A stretch of DNA of 64,000 bases from Branchiostoma belcheri (taxonomy: Eukaryota > Chordata > Leptocardii > Amphioxiformes > Branchiostomatidae), in the NCBI RefSeq assembly GCF_001625305.1, contig NW_017803887.1:2921926-2985925 (forward strand), read 5' to 3'. The notes below the pieces were generated by a model that was given only the letters and a program-made list of their open reading frames with translations, did not search any database and was not told the origin of the DNA. Below, piece by piece: positions 32,761-44,100 of this stretch; the stretch's first letter is position 1; each line of letters opens with the position of its first letter. The translations under genes were made by a program, and so were the position numbers.

Positions 32761-34340
32761 AGCACAAACGTACAATAAAGATTTTTATTTTATTTTATTT
32801 TTTATTACTTCATTTCATTTCATTTCTTTTCTGGATGTCATTCCTTTTTAATTCAATATCAACTGTACGAGGATTGTACTGAAGGCATCTAAATCATTAC
32901 ATGGATGACATAAATCTTTTACAAACGTCATATGAATAGTTCAAGGAAAGTAAAATAGCCACAGGAAAGATTTACTAGTACTTTGCTTACAAATAAATCT
33001 ATAGCAATAAATGCCGATGTGTTTCCTTTTGATCATATAATGAACGATCCTTACATAAAATATCCTTATGATCAAATCATACGTTTGTACATCTTCAAAA
33101 TATTCCAAGGTTGCTATAATTTAAGGCTATTGTTATGACTGACACATGGAACAAATGTAAGACATTTGGCCGCATTTGTAGCCACAGGAAATGAACGTTG
33201 CTAATCAATCAATTCATAATGCCTAACGACGATGTTGCCTCAACTACAAGCGCTAAGCAAACTTTGTTCATTTGTTTCATATTAATAATGTCATAAATAT
33301 TTAATCGCAAACATTGCGTGATGTTAGGTCATCGGCACCGCTGCCATGACATATCGATAAATGTCTTGTCATAAACTCTACATGATGTTTATTAATTTGA
33401 ACAATTCGATATCTGGACGGTTTCTCCCCACGCATATTTTACGTGAAACCAAAAAGAACGCATCAAAAGGCAAATACAAAGTAAATCCTATGGATTGAAA
33501 ACGGATTCTACGTATATACGTGTATATCTTATACGGATACAGCCTTGTCAGTCTAAATGTGAGCATGACAATACTCAGCACATGGAAACATGACACCGGT
33601 TTTGCATTGCGTGAAGGTTGCTTTGTTTAGTCACCTTGACAACAAAATACGTACGGCATATTCTACAAGGGCCGTTGCCACATGAACGTGTGCAATTGTT
33701 GTCGAATGCCTTCTGCGTAGTATACGTGTTGGTCTAATACTGAGAGTGAGAGATACGTGGGATTCAACAAAAATAGGATACAGCGAATGGACTAATTCAC
33801 CGTGTGTTTCACAGGTGAGAATCTATAGATATCTATAATAATAATAATAATAATAACCTTTGTTGTACATTCATGCTAAGTACAGGTGAACAGATGAAAG
33901 GGTAATATACATGTTTGTAGTACAAACAGCTCTAAAACTACTCTAATACAGAGGTTCGGCTTCTTCTTTGTGATGTTAAAAATATAATTTAAAATGGGTT
34001 TGTATAGTACAGAATGATTATGAATCAACACGTTAACCTTATAATTTTAAAATCAAGTTATGTGTTTGAAACAGTTGGTCCCTCTAGTCGTTTATTTTGA
34101 TTTGAAAATCGCAGGATGAAACGTGTTAAATTCTGATGTTCAGACATATTACAAAAGATATATTAAATGTTTTCTCTGAGGACAAGACTAGGTAAGGTCA
34201 GCACTTTGATCAAATAAGGTAATTAGATCAAAAAGACATATAATGGTTAGTCTGTGTCCCCCATCTTTTCTTGGGGGGGGGGGGGCTATATTCCATAGGA
34301 TAATATACTATATACAAAAGAGAAATAGGAGCAGTATTTG
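32761..34340. other. Intergenic, no gene seen
   Basis: Only simple repeats stand out: (TTTTA)n at 32785-32830, (AAT)n at 33836-33857 and a G10-11 run near 34275. No open frame of note on either strand. Confidence 0.5.
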
Positions 34341-34354
34341 GTGCATCGGTAAAG

Positions 34355-34480
34355 GTTAGACATCCAGGTAATCATATACGCCAAAAAGCAATTACTCAAG
34401 CAACAGGATATGATTTTGGAAACGGTCAGCTAGTATCCACTACCTTTCGTCAGTGACTGACAGACCAGAGGAGAAATGCA
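34355..34480. repeat. Interspersed repeat (CTTGAGTAAC family, inverted)
   Basis: GTTAGACATCCAGGTAATCA, ATTACTCAAGCAACAGGATA, GATTTTGGAAACGGTCAGC and CCTTTCGTCAGTGACTGAC match the inverse of the copy at 8880-9030. Confidence 0.5.
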
Positions 34481-34644
34481 GGTTTTGTATTTGGTGCATA
34501 TTTGTCTGCTAGTTATGCCTATTTTGTTGGAAAATAACGTAACAGAATGAAAGGACAACGAAAATTATATAGGCCACATTATACAGTAAGAACGGGACTA
34601 TTATCTACTGCGATTGTACATCGTAAGGGCCAGCATACCTATAA

Positions 34645-36070
34645 GGATACAGTGGGGTACAAACGTCTATACTCATGTTAGACATGCCCTGGGGAGTCTG
34701 GTCTTCACATGAACAAGTGTGTCAACAAGCCTCTAATTTCTATTGGTCCGATTTCAATTTCACAATCTATTTCAAACGTTACAGTCTGGACTCGGGTTTG
34801 ACATCTTTGAAGAGGTGATAGTCACCTGTTATGTCAATCCTTCCACAAATGTGGTAAATCTTGATAAATAAATAGATAAACATACTGTCTAAAGAATTGG
34901 TCAGACCGTAGAGTCTGTAATCTCCAATTCTTTAGACAGTACGTGAGATAGAAATCAGTGTCCAAACTTCTTCAATAAATGCCTTCTACTGAGTGAAGTA
35001 TACGGCAAAAGATACACCAACCACTTGATGTCATGTTGCGTAATCACTGAAACAGATATTCTTTTTAAGTCCATCCAGATGTACAGAATGCACTGTTAGT
35101 TCTTTTGTAGGGTCACTGATTGTAGTAATAATTAGGTGTTAAATTCAGAAGACAGAAAATCGAAATCGGATGTAGATTATTCCCATGTCATTAATAGTGC
35201 ACGATATTATGTAGGCGTGGTGACACTTTCTAACCTTAAATATATGACTTCAGGATGGGCTTAATCATTCTCAGAAATAGTTTAAAATACGGCATGTCAC
35301 AGATATTTAGAACGACTTGGCATCTTCATAATATGTGCCGTGTCAGCTGCAGTACTCAGTAGTCATTACTGTAACCTAAATGGGATTGAAGACGAGAGTC
35401 ATTTTATTGTGGACTGTACTCTATATAATAATGAAAGATTCTCTTTAATTATATACAAGATTATTTCCCTAGCTTTAGATTTTTACATAGAAAAGAAAAA
35501 TTCACATTCCTCGTGAAACTCGACAATCCTCGTACTATAAGCTCCATCTGTTCTTACATATACAACTGTCTTAAGAAGCGAGAAGAAGCAGAAACTGAAC
35601 ATATGTAGTTTTACTATAGATATATTTTATTCTACCATCGCTATTTACTGTGACCTGTACTTAGTTAGCAATGAGCAAAAATGTACGAAAAGGTCTTTTT
35701 TGTTACTATTATTATTATCATTATTATTTTGGATACTGGTTTCTATTTCAAGTACAGTATTGTCTAAAGAATTGGTCAGAAGGTGCAGGCTGTACATTCA
35801 GACCAATCCTTTAGACAGTATGTTTATCTATTTATTTATGAAGAATTACCACATTGGTTAAAGGATTGACATAGCAGGTGACTATCCCCTCTTCAAAGAT
35901 GTCAAACCTGAGTCCAGACTGTAAGGTTTGAAATAGATTGTGAAATTGAAATAAATACCAATAGAAATTGAAATCAGACCAATAGAAAATAGACACACTT
36001 GTTCATGTGAAGACCAGACTCCCCAGGGCATGCCTAACATGAGTACAGACGTTCCTATCCCACTGGGACT
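34645..36070. mobile_element. Large fold-back element with ~300-bp inverted arms
   Basis: The left arm (34645-34942) contains GACATGCCCTGGGGAGTCTG and ends in CCAATTCTTTAGACAGTA. The right arm (35756-36070) is its inverse (TTGTCTAAAGAATTGGTCAG to CAGACTCCCCAGGGCATGCC). Each arm also has its own inner hairpin (CTAAAGAATTGG / CCAATTCTTTAG). The ~810 bp core includes an old LINE 3' end (about 35350-35710: HFIVDCTLYNNERF, then SEKKQKLN). No transposase. Confidence 0.5.
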
Positions 36071-36319
36071 GGGTGGGACTAAATAGAAACAAAGACAATC
36101 CCGGAAACATCTGTCTCTATATTGTTTTGTGACCATAGGTCATATAATAGTTTTGCCCTACATAGTTACGTGGATGTTTATATATATCGTGTATTATTTG
36201 GCTTCTGTTCAAGTAGGTCACAGCAACAACGTCTGGCGTAAAGTTGGTTCTTAATTCTAAGCTTGAAGGTATTTTTGATAAATCTTAATTGAACGGAAGA
36301 CTTCATTCTCTCTTGCAGC

Positions 36320-36328
36320 TATATATAG
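36320..36328 (+). promoter_or_regulatory. Candidate TATA box for the mucin gene
   Basis: TATATATAG lies about 30 bp before a segment that ends in a good donor at 36433. The distance to the mucin start exon is ~1.7 kb across one intron. The assignment is an inference. Confidence 0.5.
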
Positions 36329-36349
36329 TACGATACAGCATCTCATCGA

Positions 36350-36432
36350 AAAAAACCCAAGCAAGATTAGCTGTTGATATACACATCGGACGCATTGAAG
36401 AGTTGAAGTTGCTACAACTATTCCAGGAAAAG
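36350..36432 (+). other. Candidate noncoding first exon of the mucin gene
   Basis: The segment after the TATA box ends in CCAGGAAAAG|GTATGT. The next acceptor that leads to a signal peptide is TCTCTTTTAG at 38040. No long ORF is present, so it would be 5' UTR. Only transcript data could confirm this. Confidence 0.5.
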
Positions 36433-36839
36433 GTATGTTGAAGTGACCATCATGATCATCTTCTAATGCATTCATTCTCCTTGTACCAGAAGACTAACCA
36501 TGTGTAGATTGCTTAGAAATGATCGTAGAACCTCTCGTGTCAAGCACGATCCCAAATCTATTGACCTGGAAAACAGCTTTAGTCCTTTATACGTAATTGT
36601 TACTCTTCCTAGATATTCTGCTGCCATACTAAAACCTAAACACGCTCCATTTGTATATTTCATGGTAGGTAGACTTTGGTCAAATGAATAAGTAAACGCG
36701 TTTTCATCTGAGGATCATTTAGGAGTTAAGGTCCATAATCCATGCAAAGCATCCGTTGGCCCCCAAGAGACTGAATGGATTTGTGACCCTATTGTAGCCA
36801 CAGGATAAAGGATATGGTTTGACGTATGTTTAGTTTAGG

Positions 36840-37231
36840 CCATGTTGATTTGATTATATGGATGACATCCGCGCGCGCATGAATTTTCGGCCGTATCCAA
36901 AAAAAAAAAAGTTTTCAACCATACTGTAAATCGTACAAAACAGTTGCAAAATGAGAAAAAATATACCATAAGTTACAAAAAAAATTAATAAAAACTATAC
37001 CAATGTCGTAGAATGCCAAAATCAAACGAAAAAAGACGAAATTGAAAAGAAATGAACTTGAACACTAGATTATTCGCCAAACCATATTCTGTGCCATTTG
37101 CTCAACCCTCATGACCACGTAGATTTCATAATGAAAAGAACTTTTTTTTTTGCAAAACTTTTTTTTTCGCACGCGCGCATCAGTTTTGGGGCTCCCGGAG
37201 GATGTCATCCATATAATCAAATCAACATGGC
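36840..37231. mobile_element. MITE, GGCCATGTTGATTTG subfamily, full copy
   Basis: The left end GGCCATGTTGATTTGATTAT pairs with the right end ATAATCAAATCAACATGGCC. ATGGATGACATCC lies inside each. Internal parts (TACAGTATGG..., ATTTCATAATGAAA) match the copies at 45500-45795 and 63703-64000. It is related to the GGCCACACC family by its ATGGATGACATCC inner end. Confidence 0.5.
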
Positions 37232-37504
37232 CTAAGGTCAACCCCGACTCGCCAGTGAAAAACTCGTGCCACCTCGAACGGCTACATACAGGCACGTCCA
37301 CAAACACGCCGAAAACAGCCGGGGATCCATGCGGCTACGTACCGGGAGATTTACCGCGCGTTTCTAGCTTGGAAGAGAGACAAATTTCCAACGCGCGCAT
37401 CTGATAGAGAAGAACGAGAATGATGCGGTAGGAGATAGTTGTGTTCCCGCCGTACGATTGCCGCGTGTGCCGCACTGAAATATTNNNNNNNNNNNNNNNN
37501 NNNN
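37232..37504. other. GC-richer fragment and a 20-N gap between two MITE ends
   Basis: 37236-37484 is richer in GC and CG dinucleotides than its surroundings and is open for ~55 codons on the + strand with no recognisable domain. 37485-37504 is N. It may be an assembly join or the inside of a larger element. Confidence 0.5.
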
Positions 37505-37543
37505 AGAGGATGTCATCCATATAATCAAATCAACATGGCCTTA
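37505..37543. mobile_element. Solo MITE end (GGCCATGTTGATTTG subfamily)
   Basis: AGAGGATGTCATCCATATAA then TCAAATCAACATGGCC is one right terminal repeat; the rest of the element would lie in the gap. Confidence 0.5.
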
Positions 37544-37839
37544 GTCAAGGCACGAGCCGCACCTTTGCGTACAGTGCTCTCTGGGAGCCTATGAATAGAC
37601 ATCATCACCATTAGGACCGTCTACACTTCTACCCGTAGAGAATACACCACACAATAGAGAGACACGTTTATGCGGGTACTAGCTAAGGGTGCTTTGAATA
37701 AATTACGAGTCCCGAAAAGTGGGCACCGACGAATTCAAGTTCGTTTCAGCAATATAGGAATAATTTCATAATTCTAAAAATAAATTTGCAATTTGCTGTT
37801 GCATCCTGTAGGAGACAGTCAGTTGAAAGAAACATATGC

Positions 37840-37925
37840 ATCTTGAGTTTCAAAACCATATCCAGTTGCTTGAGTAACTGCTTTTTGGCGTATCTTATTA
37901 CCTGGATGTCTAACCTTCATCGACA
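37840..37925. repeat. Interspersed repeat (CTTGAGTAAC family)
   Basis: CATATCCAGTTGCTTGAGTA then GATGTCTAACCTTCATCGAC match the copy at 8880-9030. Confidence 0.5.
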
Positions 37926-38142
37926 CATCTTGAGTTTAATTGAGAGTTCCTGCTACGTATTGTAAGCAAGCAGGAGGGTACCTTATCATAATATTCTAGT
38001 TTTGAAGCAGTATTAAAGTTAAATGCCTCTTCTCTTTTAGGCACCAAGACACTGCTTTCAAAAAAGTGCACCGTTCTGGAGGGAGCGACAGAAGAAACCA
38101 TACCGTGCACTGTGAAGCTGGAGACTTCATACAATAAAGACC

Positions 38143-41100
38143 ATGAAAATAAGGACAGTTTCAACTCCTGCAGCCATGTTGAAAATCGGATGGATTCTAG
38201 GGCTGATTTCCATCGCAGCTACGCAAACAACCGGTAGGCTATGTATATGTATATTTATATATAGCATTGGTACATAGCACTCATGATATTTCATGGATGT
38301 GGTTATAGCATACTTCTATGTATTCAGTTATATCGGGCTGAATATTTGTAGTGTCCTACGTACCCTACATAATCAGTGCTTGCAAAACGTTTAGGGAATC
38401 TTTCGAATTTTTTTTTCTGCAGAACGTACACACACAGAGATCCAGACAAACCACAAAACCATACCGTATACAATAAAATGTATTGGTTTACTTCTTTTTA
38501 AACACATAGTTGAACCTGCATCTACTTGCTAGGGAATATATGAAGGTCTCACTGCATGCATATTGAAGCATAAAATGCATAATGGTCGCTGCCAGGCATG
38601 CTACAACTTATAGCACACTGGTGCAATAAAATAAGAAGACAGGCATGAAATACTACATTTTTAATAACTAACCTACGCCATGTGTTGGACAAAAAAATGC
38701 CATTCAAGCAAAGCAAGCTCTAGCAGCCAGGAATGATAGCTATGAGTTTGGAAGATCCCAGCAACTGCCTTCCGCCCAACACATACCTAAACAGAGGATT
38801 GACCAATGGCAATGGCAGGAGATACGGTATTTCTCCTGGGTTGGGTTTGTCCATTTGTCTACTTTGCTAGACCGTCTACGTTAATGACATTAACTGTATA
38901 CCATATCTCTCCGATGAATTTGTCTTGCCATCGTTTGCTGGCATATGCATGCTATCATGAACAGATGGATGACCTATAAGGAACAGTATCAGAGAGTGTG
39001 AGGTTTCAGAATATACCCGTCAGTCATCGTTGGAAGTTATAGTTTCTTCGAGCAATGCTGTCATCAACATATTTGTCACTCATCCTGTACTGAACTTCAA
39101 GTACATTTTTTCAGTCCTGTTGCTATTTCAATTAGAGAAATATGATATAAGATTAGCACCCGTGTAGCCGTCTTTCCTGTATTGTAAATTATTGTTCATG
39201 CAGATTCCATTGAGGGCATTTACCAATGATGAATAATATATGACTAGGATCATGAACTAGACATTGATCATGTAGCATTGTATGTACGTCGCTCTCTAAC
39301 AACTGGACTGCTATCTAACAACTAACTTAAACTGCTATCATCACTATTTTTTCTGTTATTAAGATCGATTCTACACTCAGTACGCTTGAGCTCTGAACGC
39401 AGCATCCCACTGTCACGCCTCTTTTCTTTCCAGACCGTACGACAACCGACGTACCCACCAGCAGAAACACAAGAACAACAGTTCATTCTTCCACACATAA
39501 ACAAACCACCACAGTACCTCTAACTACACACTTACACACTACCGCGTCTCCTACTACTGGTTCGTTCACGACAGCTCCTTCCACGACTGCTACATCTGCA
39601 GTAACTACTGAACCTTACACTACCGCGCCTGGTAGTACAAAACCTATCACAACAGAACCTCCCACTTCTAAACATCATACAACACAGGGTATCACCACAG
39701 ACCCTCCTACTACCATAGCTGCCACAACAAAACCAAAAACTACCGCTCCTCCTACAACCAAGCCTGTAACAACAGAGCCACCAACCACTGTTCCCCCTAC
39801 AACCAAGCCTGTAACAACAGAACCACCAACCACTGATCCCCCTACAACCAAGCCTGTAACAACAGAACCACCAACTACAGTTCCCCCAACAACTAAGCCT
39901 GTAACAACAGAACCACCAACCACTGTTCCCCCTACAACCAAACCTGTAACAACAGAACCACCAACCACTGTTCCCTCTACAACCAAGCCTGTAACAACAG
40001 AACCACCAACCACTGTTCCCTCTACAACCAAGCCTGTAACAACAGAACCACCAACCACTGATCCCCCTACAACCAAGCCTGTAACAACAGAACCACCAAC
40101 TACTGCACCCCCTACTACTAAGCCTGTAACAACCGAACCACCAACCACTGTTCCCCCTACAACCAAGCCTGTAACAACAGAACCACCAACCACTGTTCCC
40201 CCTACAACCAAACCTGTAACAACAGAACCACCAACCACTGTTCCCCCTACAACCAAGCCTGTAACAACAGAACCACCAACCACTGTTCCCCCTACAACCA
40301 AACCTGTAACAACAGAACCACCAACCACTGCATCCCCTACTACAAAGCCTGTAACAACAGAACTACCAACCACAGTTCCCCCTACTACAGTAGTTATTAC
40401 AACAGAACCTCCTACAACGGATACACCTACAACAAAGGCTTTCACAACACAACCTTACTCTACACCAGATGCAACGACTAAGGGATGGACGACGATAGCA
40501 AAGATGTCCCCAACTTCGAAACCTGTAACAACTGTAACGCCTTCCACTGCAGCTTCAACAACTGAATCCCCTACCACGGCAGCCATCTCAACTACTCAGG
40601 CTCCTACCACAAAGTCTCCAACAACGGAACCCGTAACAACGTTACCGCCGTCAACTGTTGCTGAAACAACGCCCCATTTCACCACCGCTTCCCCTACCAC
40701 AAAACCTGTAACCACTGAGAATCCCACAACCGAACCCCCCACTACTCTACATCGTAGTACAGAACCCCCAACCACTGTACCCTCATCTACAGAACCCCCA
40801 ACTACAAAACTTCCCACTACAGAACCACCTACTACAAAGCCTCCCATCACTGTGCCCCCTACTACAGAACGTCCCACAACCGAACCGCCCACTACAGAAC
40901 CTCCCACCACGGTGCCCCCTACTACAGAACGTCCCACAACCGAACCACCCACTACAGAATCTCCCACTACAGAACCTCCCACTACTGTGCCCCCTACTAC
41001 AGAACGTCCCACAACCGAACCGCCCACTACAGAACCTCCCACCACTGTGCCCCCTACTACAGAACGTCCCACAACCGAACCGCCCACTACAGAACCTCCC

Positions 41101-44100
41101 ACTACAGAACCTCCCACCACTGTGCCCCCTACTACAGAACGTCCCACAACCGAACCACCCACTACAGAATCTCCCACTACAGAACCTCCCACCACTGTGC
41201 CCCCTACTACAGAACGTCCCACAACCGAACCGCCTACTACAGAACCTCCCACCACTGTGCCCCCTACTACAGAACGCCCCACAACCGACACTCCCACAAC
41301 TGCATTCCTCACTACAGAACCTCCCACTACTGTACCGCCTTCGACAGAACCTCCAACAACAAACCTTCCCACTACTGAACCGCCTACTACAAAGCCTTCC
41401 ACCACTATACCCCCTACTACAGAACGCCCCACAACCGAACCGCCTACTACAGAATCTCCCACTACTGCACCACGTACTACAACGGCTAAACCCCCTACTA
41501 CCGAATCTATCACTACACCACCACCCACAACAGGAGTCCCCAGTACTGCATACAATACCACCACAACCCTATCCACCACAGACCCTGTAACCACAGAACC
41601 ACCTACCACTGAACCTTCCACCACTTACCCTCCTACAACAGAGCCAGCTACAACACAGCCTGCAACGACTGTGCCCCCTTCAACTGCTGCTCCTACTACA
41701 AGTGAGGCCCCTACTACTAAAGCTCCCACAACTGAGGCCCCTACTACTAAGGCCACTACTACTGAAGCTCCTACAACTGAGGCCCCTACTACAGAAGCTC
41801 CTACTACTGAGGCCCCTACCACTGAGGCCCCTACTACTGAAGCTCCTACTACTGAGGCCCCTACTACTGAAGCTCCCACAACTGAGGCCCCTACTACTGA
41901 GGCTCCTACAACTAAAGCTCCTACTACTGAGGCTCCTACTACTGAGGCTCCTACTACTGAAGCTCCTACTACTGAGGCCCCTACTACTGAGGCCCCTACT
42001 ACTGAGGCGCCTACAACTGAAGCTCCTACTACTGAGGCTCCTACAACTGAGGCTCCTACTACTGAGGCCCCTACAACTGAGGCTCCTACTACTGAGGCCC
42101 CTACTACTGAGGCTCCTACTACTGAGGCCCCTACAACTGAGGCCCCTACAACTGAGGCCCCTACTACTGAGGCCCCTACTACTGAAGCTCCTACTACTGA
42201 GGCCCCTACAACTGAGGCCCCTACTACTGAGGCCCCTACTACTGAGGCCCCTACTACTGAGGCCCCTACTACTGAAGCTCCTACAACTGAGGCCCCTACA
42301 ACTGAAGCTCCTACAACTGAAGCCCCTACTACTGAGGCCCCTACAACTGAGGCTCCTACAACTGAGGCCCCTACAACTGATGCCCCTACAACTGAGGCCC
42401 CTACAACTGAGGCCCCTACTACTGAGGCCCCTACAACTGAGGCTCCTACTACTGAGGCCCCTACAACTGAGGCCCCTACTACTGAGGTTCCTACAACTGA
42501 GGCCCCTACAACTGAGGCTCCTACTACTGAGGCCCCTACTACTGAGGCCCCTTCTACTGAGGCCCATACTACTGAAGCTCCTACAACTGAGGCTCCTACT
42601 ACTGAAGCTCCTACTACTGAGGCCCCTACAACTGAGGCTCCTACTACTGAGGCCCCTACTACTGAGGCCCCTACTACTGAGGCCCCTACTACCGAGGCTC
42701 CTACTACTGAGGCCCCTACTACTGAAGCTCCTACAACTGAGGCCCCTACTACTGAGGCCCCTACTACTGAGGCTCCTACTACTGAGGCTCCTACTACTGA
42801 GGCTCCTACTACTGAGGCCCCTACTACTGAAGCTCCTACTACTGAAGCCCCGACTACTGAAGCTCCAACTACTGCCAGTCCTACTACTGAGGCTCCTACT
42901 ACTGAATTGCCAACTACCAAACCTGAAACAACCGTACCACCCTCCACTGCTGCTCAAACTACTGAATCTCCCTCTACAGTCGGAGCAAGCACTGAGGCTC
43001 CAACGACGGAGTCACCCACGACAAGTAGTCCAACTACCCAGCCATCAACTACAGAGTCTCCCACTACAGAGGCACCTACCACGGAATCTCCTACAACTGA
43101 GGCCCCTACTACTGAGGCTCCTACAACTGAAGCGCCTACAACCGAGGCCCCCACTACTGAGGCCCCTACAACTGAAGCTCCTACAACTGAGACCCCTACT
43201 ACTGAGGCCCCTACAACTGAGGCCCCTACTACGGAAGCTCCTACAACGGAAGCTCCTACAACTGAGGCCTCTACTACTGAAGCTCCTACAACTGAGGCCC
43301 CTACTACTGAAGCTCCTACAACTGAAGCTCCTACAACTGAGGCTCCTACTACTGAAGCTCCTACAACTGAAGCTCCTACAACTGAGGCCCCTACAACTGA
43401 AGCTCCTACAACTGAGGCCCCTACAACTGAAGCTCCTACAACTGAAGCCCCTACAACTGAGGCCCCTACAACTGAGGCTCCTACTACTGAGGCCCCTACT
43501 ACTGAGGCTCCTACTACTGAAGCTCCTACTACTGAGGCCCCTACAACTGAAGCTCCTACAACCGAGGCCCCTACTACTGAGGCCCCTACAACTGAAGCTC
43601 CTACAACCGAGGCCCCTACTACTGAAGCCCCTACTACCGAGGCTCCTACTACTGAGGCTCCTACTACCGAAGCTCCTACGACTGAAGCCCCTACAACTAC
43701 TGCGACTACAACCACACAGGCAACAACTGTGACATCTACATCCGCGGCGCAGACTACGGCCCGGACTACAGCCACGACGCCACTACCGTCAACCATTAGC
43801 TCAACAGGTATCAGTCATTATTTCTATGGGTTACTTTTATGCCATTTCCACAGTGAACAATGCGATTTAATCTGCAGAATGGATTGGCAATAGCTAAATA
43901 AGATTTTTCAACATTGAAGTGTATTCGGCCACAATATCGTTGTGTTTATGACTGAGCAAATGACAGACTTTATTGTAGCAACTTCGTTGGGTATTAGGGT
44001 TAGTTGTTGTAAAGAAATATTTTCTGGCATACACTAACTCGTGTTGAATTATCTTTTGTAACAGTGCTGTCTACCACACTGACGACTTTGGCTTCAACAA

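Noticed and set aside
33378-33596. Minus-strand 72-codon frame in the intergenic region
   Set aside because: No domain, no splice partners and A/T-rich composition; length is within chance expectation.
41625-42947. Long minus-strand open frames of VVGAS-type repeats (up to 440 residues) opposite the mucin exon
   Set aside because: They are the antisense of the 15-bp PTTEA array; a 15-bp unit without stops keeps several frames open. No start context, splice support or domain.
41702-43732. 676-residue Leu/Pro-rich + strand frame overlapping the mucin exon
   Set aside because: A second-frame shadow of the same 15-bp array. The Thr/Pro frame is in phase with the signal-peptide exon and the SEA exons; this frame is not.
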